A stretch of 11,655 nt of DNA from Ruminococcus sp. UBA4240. Its GTDB lineage: Bacteria > Bacillota > Clostridia > Oscillospirales > Ruminococcaceae. The notes under the pieces are model-generated. The model ran no database searches. It was given only the letters and a program-made list of their open reading frames with translations, and was not told where the DNA came from. Numbering within the stretch: position 1 is the stretch's first letter; each line of letters begins with the position of its first letter. Positions 1 to 6,874 of the stretch are shown here, piece after piece. The translations under genes and the position numbers were made by a program. Location: assembly GCA_002395525.1 (NCBI GenBank), contig DGXE01000083.1, positions 1 through 11,655 of the forward strand, written 5' to 3'.

Positions 1-1008
1 GATGCCCTTGAAGGGATCCTTGCCCATGTACTTCTTTACAGCGTCCTGAACAGCGGGAATTCTGGAGGAACCGCCCACCATAAGGACCTTGGATATATCG
101 GAAGGTGAAAGGTCAGCATCGGAGAGAGCCTGACGCACGGGGCCCATAGTGGATTCAACCAGGTCTGCGGTAAGCTCATCGAACTTTGCCTTGGTAAGGG
201 TCAGCTCAAGGTGCTTGGGGCCTGTTGCATCAGCGGTGATGTAGGGGAGGTTTATAGAAGAGGAGGGAGTGGAGGAAAGCTCGATCTTAGCCTTCTCAGC
301 TGCTTCCTTGAGTCTCTGCATAGCCATCTTGTCCCCGGAAAGGTCAACCCCGTCGGACTGCTTGAAGGAGGAAACCATCCAGTCGATTATCCTCTGGTCG
401 AAGTCATCGCCGCCCAAGTGGTTGTTGCCGGCTGTAGCCTTTACCTCCTGAACGCCGTCGCCCATCTCGATGATGGATACATCGAATGTACCGCCGCCCA
501 GGTCATATACCATAACGGTCTGATCCTGCTCCTTGTCTATGCCGTAGGAGAGAGCCGCAGCAGTAGGCTCGTTGATAATACGCTTTACATTGAGGCCTGC
601 TATCTGACCTGCATCCTTTGTAGCCTGACGCTGTGCATCGGTGAAGTATGCGGGAACGGTGATAACTGCCTCTGTCACTGTTTCGCCCAGATACCCCTCT
701 GCATCAGCCTTCAGCTTCTGGAGTATCATTGCGGATATTTCCTGAGGAGTGTACTTCTTGCCGTCGATATCCACCTTGTAGTCAGAGCCCATGTGGCGCT
801 TGATGGAGGAAATGGTGCGGTCAGCATTGGTAACTGCCTGACGCTTTGCAACCTGACCTACAAGTCTCTCCCCTGTCTTTGTGAAGCCTACTACGGAGGG
901 AGTTGTCCTTGCGCCCTCGGAGTTTGCGATAACTACTGCCTGACCGCCTTCCATAACGGCTACGCATGAATTGGTGGTACCTAAGTCTATACCTATGATC
1001 TTGCTCAT
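1..1008 (-). CDS. dnaK: Chaperone protein DnaK (Hsp70), 5' part only
   Basis: Cytosolic Hsp70 chaperone that binds unfolded segments in an ATP cycle driven by DnaJ and GrpE. The visible 336 residues are the N-terminal part of a protein usually about 600-630 residues long, and the window edge cuts the rest. Seen directly: the start MSKIIGIDLGTTNS with the phosphate-1 loop (residues 6-14), a VYDLGGGTFDVS phosphate-2 motif, and the adenosine motif VLMVGGSSRIPAVQ near the cut. This covers most of the ATPase domain; the substrate-binding domain lies outside. The start is the ATG at 1006-1008, preceded by an AGGAAG ribosome site. It follows grpE by 25 nt and should be read with hrcA and grpE from the CIRCE promoter. 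Reading frame is intact. Confidence 0.98.
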   Translation of the reverse strand, partial: MSKIIGIDLGTTNSCVAVMEGGQAVVIANSEGARTTPSVVGFTKTGERLVGQVAKRQAVTNADRTISSIKRHMGSDYKVDIDGKKYTPQEISAMILQKLKADAEGYLGETVTEAVITVPAYFTDAQRQATKDAGQIAGLNVKRIINEPTAAALSYGIDKEQDQTVMVYDLGGGTFDVSIIEMGDGVQEVKATAGNNHLGGDDFDQRIIDWMVSSFKQSDGVDLSGDKMAMQRLKEAAEKAKIELSSTPSSSINLPYITADATGPKHLELTLTKAKFDELTADLVESTMGPVRQALSDADLSPSDISKVLMVGGSSRIPAVQDAVKKYMGKDPFKGI

Positions 1009-1033
1009 AATATTACTTCCTTTCGTATGTCTT

Positions 1034-1624
1034 TTATGGATTAGCAACTGTTACCATTGCGTGTCTTATGACCTTGTCGCCCTTGATATATCCCTTTTGC
1101 AGGACAGCTGCCACTGTGTTCTCGCCCAAGTTCTCATCCTCAACACTGCTTACCGCATTGTGGAGATTGGGATCAAAGGGCTGACCCTGGGCCTCTATCT
1201 CCTTTACCCCAAGCTTCTCAAGTATGGACTGATACTGCTTGAAGATAAGCTCAACACCCTTTTTGAAGCCCTCATCGGCACATTCTGCCGCAAGTGCTCT
1301 CTCAAAGTTGTCTATAACAGGGAGTATCTCACTCACTGCATCGAATGCGGCGCTCTCATAGGCCTCGGATTTTTCCTTCACGCTCCTTGTGCGGTAATTG
1401 TAGTACTCCGCATCAAGGCGCTTGTATCTGTCATCAAGGTCAGCAAGCTGCTTTTTAAGCTCCTCGTTTTCCTTTCTGAGCAACTCCTCCTCCGAAGGCT
1501 CACCGGGCGCCTCTGCATTTTCCCCGGCGGCTTCTGACGTATCGGGCGCATCTGTTTCATCCACAGCATGGGCTGTCTCCTCGGGAGCGCTCTCTGCTTC
1601 GGGTGAAAGTTCCTTCTCGTCCAT
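1034..1624 (-). CDS. grpE: Nucleotide exchange factor GrpE
   Basis: GrpE dimer that releases ADP from DnaK and so resets the chaperone cycle in the cytosol. It has 196 residues, normal for Gram-positive GrpE. Residues 1-45 are acidic, rich in Glu, Ala and Pro, and likely disordered. About 45-95 form the long heptad coiled-coil helix. The C-terminal part has the family pattern GQPFDPNLHNAV followed by VLQKGYIKGDKVIRHAMV, which belongs to the four-helix bundle and beta-wing that touches DnaK. The ATG begins directly after the hrcA stop (TAG then ATG, no gap). An AAAGGAG ribosome site inside the hrcA end supports this start and suggests coupled translation. Confidence 0.98.
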   Translation of the reverse strand: MDEKELSPEAESAPEETAHAVDETDAPDTSEAAGENAEAPGEPSEEELLRKENEELKKQLADLDDRYKRLDAEYYNYRTRSVKEKSEAYESAAFDAVSEILPVIDNFERALAAECADEGFKKGVELIFKQYQSILEKLGVKEIEAQGQPFDPNLHNAVSSVEDENLGENTVAAVLQKGYIKGDKVIRHAMVTVANP

Positions 1625-2689
1625 CTACTGTTCTCCTTTCTCCGGATGTGTGTCATTGTCCGTGACTATCAGTCTGTATTCCTCGGTATTCTCGGTGATG
1701 ATTTTGCTTATGCGCCCTGTCAGGTATTTAAGGTAAGGGATGACACGGGCATAATCAAGTCTCATAGGACCTATGAGGGATAAGCTCCCGGCAGTTCTGT
1801 CGCCCTTTCTTATGGGCGATACCAGAAGGCTGGAGTTGCTTATCACGAAGTCATCATTGTCCCCAAAGAGCACCGTAAGATCACTGAATGATTCGTTTGC
1901 AAGACGCACGATCTCGCTTTTCTGCTCCATAAATCTGATTATATCATCTGCTGTGATATCCTGCCTTGCAAGGAGATTTCTCTCCCCGCTGACATGGACA
2001 TCCGTTTCCATAAAGCTCTTTGCAAGCTCCGCAACACCCTGCAGCAGAGGTGAAAGGGTCACTGTATATGCTCCCATTGCAGCCGCCAGACGGTCTAACA
2101 TATCATCGGAAAGGCTGTCAACGGAAATGCCGCTGAGGTGATCCGTCATATAGTTCTTGAAGTATTCAAGCTGTTCTTCCGTAAGGTCAAACTGCAGGCG
2201 GCATATCTTGTTCTGTATGCTGCCCGATGACGTTATCATCAGCAGAACATACATTCTCTTCCCCGTGGGGATGGCATCTACCTTTGTTATAATGGAAAAC
2301 TTGGGAGATATATTGGCTGAGACTGCCGCACAGTTGGTTATCTGTGCCAATGCCCTTGATGCACTCTCTATCAGTGCCTCCTCGGATACCTCATCGGTAT
2401 CTATGGCATTGTCCAGTATGTCCCTCTCCTCCTGTGTCAGCTCCCTCTGGGGCATGAGCTTTTCTATGTACAGCTTATAGCCTGCATATGTGGGGACACG
2501 CCCTGCTGATGTATGGGGCTGCTCCAGGAAGCCCAGCTGCTCCAGCACTGACATATCATTGCGTATAGTAGCGGATGATACCTTCATTCCGGGCATTGCG
2601 GCAATCACCTTTGAGCCTACCGGCTCCCCTGTCCTTATGTACTCATCGACTACTATGCCGAGTATTTTAAGTTTTCTGTCATCAAGCAT
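1625..2689 (-). CDS. hrcA: Heat-inducible transcription repressor HrcA
   Basis: Repressor that binds CIRCE and shuts off class I heat-shock genes; in known systems its activity depends on GroEL. It has 354 residues, close to the usual 340-350. The N-terminal winged helix (about 1-75) shows EYIRTGEPVGSK, the recognition segment SSATIRNDMSVLEQLGFLEQPHTSAGR and the wing VPTYAGYKLYI. The middle and C-terminal parts form the GAF-like dimerisation region. The start at 2687-2689 (MLDDRKLKIL) is preferred because it matches the family N-terminus and has a purine-rich AAAGGGG site upstream. The frame stays open to a GTG at 2752, but those 21 extra residues would come from the leader. First gene of the operon. 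Confidence 0.97.
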   Translation of the reverse strand: MLDDRKLKILGIVVDEYIRTGEPVGSKVIAAMPGMKVSSATIRNDMSVLEQLGFLEQPHTSAGRVPTYAGYKLYIEKLMPQRELTQEERDILDNAIDTDEVSEEALIESASRALAQITNCAAVSANISPKFSIITKVDAIPTGKRMYVLLMITSSGSIQNKICRLQFDLTEEQLEYFKNYMTDHLSGISVDSLSDDMLDRLAAAMGAYTVTLSPLLQGVAELAKSFMETDVHVSGERNLLARQDITADDIIRFMEQKSEIVRLANESFSDLTVLFGDNDDFVISNSSLLVSPIRKGDRTAGSLSLIGPMRLDYARVIPYLKYLTGRISKIITENTEEYRLIVTDNDTHPEKGEQ

Positions 2690-2745
2690 TACCACCACCC
2701 CTTTTCTCATCCTAAGAACAGCCTGCGCTTTTTGACAGGCGGTGT

Positions 2746-2754
2746 TTAGCACTT
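2746..2754. repeat. Orphan CIRCE-like half-site
   Basis: TTAGCACTT repeats the left CIRCE arm with 8 of 9 bases matching, 23 nt away and in the same orientation. No complementary right arm sits 9 nt further on. It lies in the hrcA leader on the minus strand. It could be a remnant of a second operator or an accessory HrcA contact; chance is possible. Confidence 0.4.
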
Positions 2755-2768
2755 TGTGATAACGTGTG

Positions 2769-2795
2769 TTAGCACTCTATCTCTCTGAGTGCTAA
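2769..2795. promoter_or_regulatory. CIRCE operator (HrcA binding site)
   Basis: A perfect match to the known CIRCE element: TTAGCACTC (2769-2777), a 9-nt spacer, then GAGTGCTAA (2787-2795). It lies at the predicted transcription start just downstream of the -10 box of the minus-strand promoter, where bound HrcA would block RNA polymerase. It is also inside the leader RNA, where CIRCE is known to affect mRNA stability in Bacillus. It implies autoregulation of hrcA-grpE-dnaK. Confidence 0.98.
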
Positions 2796-2799
2796 ATAT

Positions 2800-2827
2800 A
2801 TTATACACCATTTTTTTCAATTGTCAA
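2800..2827 (-). promoter_or_regulatory. Sigma-A type promoter of hrcA-grpE-dnaK
   Basis: On the minus strand a consensus -35 TTGACA (2822-2827) and consensus -10 TATAAT (2800-2805) are separated by 16 nt. Transcription would start near 2793, inside the right arm of CIRCE, giving a leader of about 104 nt before hrcA. Both hexamers are perfect, so basal strength should be high and control should fall mainly on HrcA. Confidence 0.93.
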
Positions 2828-2925
2828 GTATTTTTTGAAAAAAACATATTTTTCACAAAGCAGTCACATTTGAAAGTACGCCAAAGGCACACAACCGTTT
2901 TAAAAAGGCTCTTATTCTTCCAAAA

Positions 2926-2954
2926 TACCCCTGATCCTTTGAAGATCAGGGGTA
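2926..2954 (-). terminator. Intrinsic terminator of the padR-HD-GYP operon
   Basis: A perfect 11-bp stem (TACCCCTGATC with GATCAGGGGTA) and a 7-nt loop. On the minus strand it is followed by TATTTTGG, a short U-tract, and it lies about 70 nt after the stop of the HD-GYP gene. A second compact hairpin, CCTGCGGC-TCA-GCCGCAGG (2959-2977), sits just before it. Between here and the hrcA promoter (2828-2925) I see only A/T-rich sequence without a convincing gene, and 2978-3025 also holds nothing recognisable. Confidence 0.75.
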
Positions 2955-3025
2955 ACAGCCTGCGGCTCAGCCGCAGGTAAGGAGGATGGTTTTCTTGCAG
3001 CCGGAGAAGAAGACAATGCCGCGTT

Positions 3026-4738
3026 CTATTCTATGTGTGAGTAGTATTCCTCCAGAAGGGGTCTTGCGTTTACATAGGCAGTTTCAAGGGAAGGGTCAAA
3101 CTGTGTGCCCATGCCCTCCATGATTATGCTGTCTGCCTTTTTGAAGTCGTATGCATCCTTGTAGACACGCTTGCTCACAAGGGCATCGTATACATCGGCA
3201 ATTGCCATGATGCGTGCTTCAAGGGGGATATTCTCCCCGGACAGCTTTTCGGGATAGCCGGAGCCGTCCCACCGCTCATGGTGATAGTGTGCCACATTCT
3301 CCGCCACTACCTTGAAGGACTCATCATCGGTGTTCAGGAGTATCTCATGAATTACCTTTGCGCCCTCAGCAGCGTGCTTTTTCATCTGATCGTATTCCTC
3401 GGGAGTATAGCGTCCCGGCTTTCTCAGCACCGCATCGTCAACGGCTATTTTCCCCAGATCATGCATGGGGGCAGCCTTTATCACATCATGGCAGAATTCA
3501 TCGGAAAGGGGTATCTTCCCTTCCTTTCGCATTTCACCGATAAGTATCTCCACACCCTTGCTTGTGCGCTTGATGTGGCCGCCGGTGGAGTTGTCACGGC
3601 TTTCAACCATCATTGCAAGGCTCATGATAAGGTTGTCATGCATTTCGATGATGTGCTCGGTCTTTTCCTCCACCTCGGTCTTCAGATCCTCGTTATAGCT
3701 GTCAATGAGCTGCATATACTTCCTGTTGGGGGTATCATCGGTAAAGGTGATGAAGTATCCCCGCTTTTTTGCCCCGTCATAGAGGTAGCCCACATTGACA
3801 TTGTAGAATTCATCGTTGTCCGGGTCATCGTCGTCAAGGTTCAGTGTATACAAGAAGGTATTGTTGCTCTCATCCTCGGAAAAGTCGTCAAGGAAGTGGC
3901 GCAGCTTTCGTTCAGAGGGCTTGTAGCCTATGACCTCATCCACGGTCTTGTCAGCAAGCTCCGGGATAAGCACCTTGGCAAATTCATTGCTCCCCAGGTA
4001 CCTGTACCTGAAATCACAGGATATGTAGGCAAGCCCCTTTTCCTGTATCATGGAGTCAATTGCGGTATCACTTATGTTGCAGAGGTTCACCTTATAGGCT
4101 ATGACCAGGAATGTCACCAGTGACAGCACATATGCCACAGGTACAAATTCCGCAGTGGTATGAAATATCTTTCTCACCACATAGCTCAGCATACACACAC
4201 TGTTCGGTATGAACAGCAGGGCAGTCACCGCCTTTGATACCTGTCTGTTGCGTATCCATGCCCAGCACAGCACGGCAAGCTCCGCAATGAAGGCTGCGAT
4301 AAGCTCCACATGGTACACAGAGTGCATAAAGCCGTATTCGGGCTTTAATATGCATACGCCGTTGTTTATGGTAAAGGTGACGCTCTTGTAGAAGAAAGGC
4401 AGCTTGCCTGCGGTGAGCACTGCCAGGAAGGTGACCCCGGATATGCCAAACAGCACTATCCGAAGCCAGCGTTTGAATGGCTTGCCGCATAGGTCAAAAA
4501 TACAGTATATCACCGTGAGCTGCAGGAATATGCCCCCCATATAGGTGAGCTTTACCGCAGTGAGCGCCTCCCCCATCGTCCTTGCCTGGGATGAAAGCAC
4601 ATAGCTCAGGCAGGCAATGGGAACGATGGTGAATATAAGCGTGAAATTCGTGTTGAAATGCTTATGCCATAGGAACACATAAAAGCCTGTACACAACAGC
4701 GCTGCAAGAAATAACGCTGTATAGTATATCTGTAGCAT
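3026..4738 (-). CDS. Membrane sensor HD-GYP phosphodiesterase
   Basis: Predicted membrane-bound signalling enzyme; HD-GYP domains hydrolyse cyclic-di-GMP or related cyclic dinucleotides. It has 570 residues. About 2-217 hold seven hydrophobic segments resembling the 7TM N-terminal region of some histidine kinases. About 225-335 look like a divergent PAS-type domain with an acidic run LDDDDPDNDE (301-310). Residues 340-370 form a linker helix, then HD-GYP (about 371-560). Metal and catalytic positions are present: His388, His426-Asp427 with Lys430, His455, the HHERWDGSGYP motif at 486-496, and Asp515. Ser384 stands where three-metal members have Glu, so a two-metal site is possible. The start codon shares one base with the DUF4097 stop (TAATG), with AAGGAGAGG upstream. 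Domain call is firm; the exact substrate is inferred. Confidence 0.92.
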   Translation of the reverse strand: MLQIYYTALFLAALLCTGFYVFLWHKHFNTNFTLIFTIVPIACLSYVLSSQARTMGEALTAVKLTYMGGIFLQLTVIYCIFDLCGKPFKRWLRIVLFGISGVTFLAVLTAGKLPFFYKSVTFTINNGVCILKPEYGFMHSVYHVELIAAFIAELAVLCWAWIRNRQVSKAVTALLFIPNSVCMLSYVVRKIFHTTAEFVPVAYVLSLVTFLVIAYKVNLCNISDTAIDSMIQEKGLAYISCDFRYRYLGSNEFAKVLIPELADKTVDEVIGYKPSERKLRHFLDDFSEDESNNTFLYTLNLDDDDPDNDEFYNVNVGYLYDGAKKRGYFITFTDDTPNRKYMQLIDSYNEDLKTEVEEKTEHIIEMHDNLIMSLAMMVESRDNSTGGHIKRTSKGVEILIGEMRKEGKIPLSDEFCHDVIKAAPMHDLGKIAVDDAVLRKPGRYTPEEYDQMKKHAAEGAKVIHEILLNTDDESFKVVAENVAHYHHERWDGSGYPEKLSGENIPLEARIMAIADVYDALVSKRVYKDAYDFKKADSIIMEGMGTQFDPSLETAYVNARPLLEEYYSHIE

Positions 4739-5703
4739 TATACCTCTCCTTGGGTAATGGTTATCGAGATGCTGCCCGTATTGGTCGTAAGTTCACATTT
4801 CCCGCCGGACGCAGTGTTAGGAACATCGATCGTACCCGTGTTAGTTTCGGTGACAAATACCTTTTCGGAAAGCAGGGAGCCTGTTATGGAGCCTGTGTTC
4901 GTCTCTATGAAGAGCTCACCTGCATCACAGCCGTCTATCTCCACATCATCTGTGCCGCCTGTGGCAGTGAGCTTTCCGGACACCAGAACAGATGAAAGCC
5001 ATGTCCTGCCTGTCTCTGTCTGTGTTTTAAGATCTCCAGACACAAGCACGGAACCAAGCTGTATATCACCTGTGGTGCTTACAGCCTCGGCATCGGTGCA
5101 GTTTATCCTTTCAAGCAGTATATCTCCTGTGGTGGCGGATACGCTTATCTTATCGCCTGCTATTCCGATCATAGATATATCACCTGTGGTGATCTCGGCA
5201 TTTGTATCACCTGTCACGTCACATTCACTCATGACGTCACCTGTATTGCCGTATATCTCCAGATCCTCAAAGGTAAATCCGGCAGGGATAATAATATCCC
5301 CTGTATTTACGTTTATGTCAAGATCGTTGTAGGTGTTTTCCGGCAGATAGACTGTCATTTTGGGTGTCTGCGTATTAAAGCCGATAAAGTTCCAGCTACC
5401 CTCATTGAACTGCTTTATCTCAAGAGTATTGCCGTTTATCTTTGCCTCATGGCGGATGTCTTCCGCTTCTATGCAGACTACGGAGCATTTTCCGTCCTGA
5501 GACCTCTGAAATTCTATATCGTCTGTATCTACGGCTATGCTGATATTCTTGAAGGAACCGCTTACTTCATAGGTGTTTTCCACATATTCCACAGTGCTTG
5601 TGTTGACAGGGTCAAAGCCCAGTACAACAGTGGACAGGGCGCAAAGGGCAGCCCCTGTAATTATCAGCACCACTGCAACTACTATCCATATCCCCTTATT
5701 CAT
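4738..5703 (-). CDS. Membrane-anchored DUF4097 beta-solenoid protein
   Basis: A 321-residue protein with one N-terminal membrane helix (about 5-29) and an outside region of DUF4097 type. No enzymatic motif is visible. From residue 133 on, short NTGDI/TTGDI/NTGSI motifs recur at 133, 153, 172, 191, 210, 269, 288 and 308, with degenerate copies near 230 and 250. The 19-20-residue period suggests about ten coils of a beta-helix. DUF4097 domains occur in envelope-stress proteins such as LiaX of enterococci, so sensing or modulating cell-surface stress is a reasonable but unproven role. The start overlaps the DUF1700 stop by 4 nt (ATGA) and has an AAGGAGAG ribosome site. Cytoplasmic N-terminus with the solenoid outside is inferred. 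Confidence 0.9.
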   Translation of the reverse strand: MNKGIWIVVAVVLIITGAALCALSTVVLGFDPVNTSTVEYVENTYEVSGSFKNISIAVDTDDIEFQRSQDGKCSVVCIEAEDIRHEAKINGNTLEIKQFNEGSWNFIGFNTQTPKMTVYLPENTYNDLDINVNTGDIIIPAGFTFEDLEIYGNTGDVMSECDVTGDTNAEITTGDISMIGIAGDKISVSATTGDILLERINCTDAEAVSTTGDIQLGSVLVSGDLKTQTETGRTWLSSVLVSGKLTATGGTDDVEIDGCDAGELFIETNTGSITGSLLSEKVFVTETNTGTIDVPNTASGGKCELTTNTGSISITITQGEV

Positions 5704-6302
5704 ATTGTTCTCTCCTTGCCTATAAATGCAGGCTTAATGCCGTTAATGACCTTAGGAGCAAGCTTTGCTACACCCTTTGCGGCAAGTATTGACACCGCAA
5801 TTAAAAGTATGGTGAGACCTGCACAGATAAGCCCAGCGCCTATGGAAAAGACTGCCCCGGAAAGGCTGCCGGAGGTCACATAGAAAACTGCGGCGGGTAT
5901 GCTGCATACAGCAGCCACTATCAGACAGAGGGCGACAATAAACATACATACTACCAGCACCCACAGCACCACATAGACCGTCAGCACTACAGCAAATGCT
6001 GCAACAAGCAGCGGCAGCCATATGGGCGCACCCAGTATCAGCAACACTATATGCCATACCTTCAGCCCCTTCCTGGGTACGGCTGTGTTCCTCATTATCC
6101 TGGAGAGAGGTATCTCCTCGATTATCTGGCGGGCTATGTCGTCAACAGAGCCTATGGCGGCTACCGCTTCCTCCTCGCTAAGCCCCTCCTCCATCCTGTC
6201 ATCTATCATTTCACTGTAAAATGTGAGCCTTTCCTCGATCTCAGAGGGGGGCAGCCCGAACAGCTTACTGTTAAGTGCATACAAAAATTCTTCCTTATTC
6301 AT
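5700..6302 (-). CDS. DUF1700 (HAAS domain) membrane protein
   Basis: A 200-residue protein. The first 75 residues form the DUF1700/HAAS signature, a helical segment beginning MNKEEFLYALNSKLFGLPPSEIEER and continuing through FYSEMIDDRMEEGLSEEEAVAAIGS. The rest is three or four hydrophobic helices (about 83-185). Genes of this family are habitually found next to a PadR regulator, and the soluble domain is thought to act with it; this is family knowledge, not shown here. The start at 6300-6302 is preferred over an ATG at 6321-6323 because it gives the family N-terminus. It overlaps the padR stop by 8 nt (ATGAATAA), implying coupled translation. Confidence 0.93.
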   Translation of the reverse strand: MNKEEFLYALNSKLFGLPPSEIEERLTFYSEMIDDRMEEGLSEEEAVAAIGSVDDIARQIIEEIPLSRIMRNTAVPRKGLKVWHIVLLILGAPIWLPLLVAAFAVVLTVYVVLWVLVVCMFIVALCLIVAAVCSIPAAVFYVTSGSLSGAVFSIGAGLICAGLTILLIAVSILAAKGVAKLAPKVINGIKPAFIGKERTI

Positions 6303-6615
6303 GATCCCCATCCTTCCCCACAATAAACCGGTATATGGAAAGTATTTCCTGCCATTCGTAGCGGAATTCGTCGATACGTCCCAATCCCCTGTCGGTTATA
6401 TGGTAGTATTTCCGCAGTCTCCCCTCGTGCTCGACGGAGTACACGGTAATAAAGCCGCCTGTTTCAAGGCGCTTGAGTATAGTGTACAGCGTGGATTCCG
6501 AAAGCTCCACGCAGGGCTTGAGATCCTTGATGATCTTGTAGCCGTAGGTGTCTTCGTCCTTTAGTGCAGCAAGAACACATACATCAAGCAGCCCACGCTT
6601 CAGCTGAACATCCAT
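6295..6615 (-). CDS. PadR-family transcriptional regulator
   Basis: A small DNA-binding protein of 106 residues, typical of short PadR subfamily 1 proteins. Seen: the N-terminal LKRGLLDVCVLAAL, then DTYGYKIIKDL, the recognition helix LSESTLYTILKRLETGGFIT, and the wing GRLRKYYHITDRG, followed by a short C-terminal helix for dimerisation. It should bind as a dimer to a palindrome, most likely the one in its own promoter. An AAAGGAGGT ribosome site (6621-6629) precedes two adjacent ATG codons (6618 and 6615); 6615 has the better spacing. First gene of an operon with DUF1700, DUF4097 and HD-GYP genes. The inducing signal is unknown. Confidence 0.95.
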   Translation of the reverse strand: MDVQLKRGLLDVCVLAALKDEDTYGYKIIKDLKPCVELSESTLYTILKRLETGGFITVYSVEHEGRLRKYYHITDRGLGRIDEFRYEWQEILSIYRFIVGKDGDHE

Positions 6616-6639
6616 CATATACCTCCTTTCACGAAGTAT

Positions 6640-6669
6640 ATTATATTATGAGATATATCATAATGTCAA
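6640..6669 (-). promoter_or_regulatory. Promoter of the padR operon
   Basis: On the minus strand a perfect -35 TTGACA (6664-6669) and a perfect -10 TATAAT (6640-6645) are 18 nt apart. Transcription would start near 6633, leaving a leader of roughly 18 nt that contains the AGGAGG ribosome site. Confidence 0.85.
6645..6664. promoter_or_regulatory. Candidate PadR operator
   Basis: A perfect inverted repeat, ATTATGA (6645-6651), 6-nt spacer, TCATAAT (6658-6664). It fills the space between the -35 and -10 boxes, so a bound dimer would exclude polymerase. Other TTATGA half-sites occur at 6686-6691 and 6794-6799. Assignment to PadR is inferred from position; known PadR sites are also short A/T-rich palindromes. 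Confidence 0.6.
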
Positions 6670-6809
6670 GTAGGTAGATATAACTTTATGATAACTTACA
6701 AAATATTCTCGCTGCACTGTAATGATTTGTATATTTTGCCTAAGCTGTTGCTGTAAAGCTCATTCCTAACATCAGAACACCGTTTCGGAAAAGTTATGAC
6801 AAAAAACAG

Positions 6810-6838
6810 TTGCAAAACAGAATAAAATGTGATATTAT
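6810..6838 (+). promoter_or_regulatory. Promoter of the DUF368/popT gene
   Basis: TTGCAA (6810-6815) and TATTAT (6833-6838) with an ideal 17-nt spacer, giving a predicted start near 6845. The stretch from 6670 to 6809, between this and the divergent padR promoter, shows no gene; it holds A/T-rich sequence with two TTATGA half-sites. Confidence 0.7.
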
Positions 6839-6841
6839 ATC

Positions 6842-6874
6842 ATTTGGCACAGGATCTGTGCCAAATCACAGATC
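6842..6874 (+). promoter_or_regulatory. Overlapping inverted repeats at the popT start site/leader
   Basis: Hairpin A: ATTTGGCACAG (6842-6852), loop GAT, CTGTGCCAAAT (6856-6866), 11 bp with no mismatch. Hairpin B: GATCTGTG (6853-6860), 6-nt loop, CACAGATC (6867-6874), 8 bp. Hairpin B reuses the right arm of A, so the two RNA structures exclude each other. Repeat A also straddles the predicted transcription start, where a protein operator would act. Which role applies cannot be told from sequence. Confidence 0.55.

Noticed and set aside
211..969. Long plus-strand open frame opposite dnaK
   Set aside because: It is antisense to a clear dnaK frame and Cys/Leu-rich low-complexity; a shadow of the real codon pattern.
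2690..2752. N-terminal extension of HrcA from a GTG at 2752
   Set aside because: The added residues lie in the leader near CIRCE, have no family match, and the ATG at 2689 gives the standard HrcA start.
2789..2980. Open frame on the plus strand across the CIRCE/promoter and terminator region
   Set aside because: It overlaps the operator, the promoter and the terminator hairpin, has no ribosome site and no recognisable sequence.
4757..5332. Plus-strand open frame and repeated DNA motif CACCTGTGGTG opposite the DUF4097 gene, resembling a short repeat array
   Set aside because: The repeats encode the TTGDI coils, vary in sequence and sit in frame about 57-60 nt apart; there are no unique spacers, so not CRISPR, and the plus-strand frame is an antisense shadow.
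6831..6841. GATAT-T-ATATC palindrome at the popT -10 box
   Set aside because: Made only of A/T-rich promoter sequence; expected by chance around a TATTAT box.
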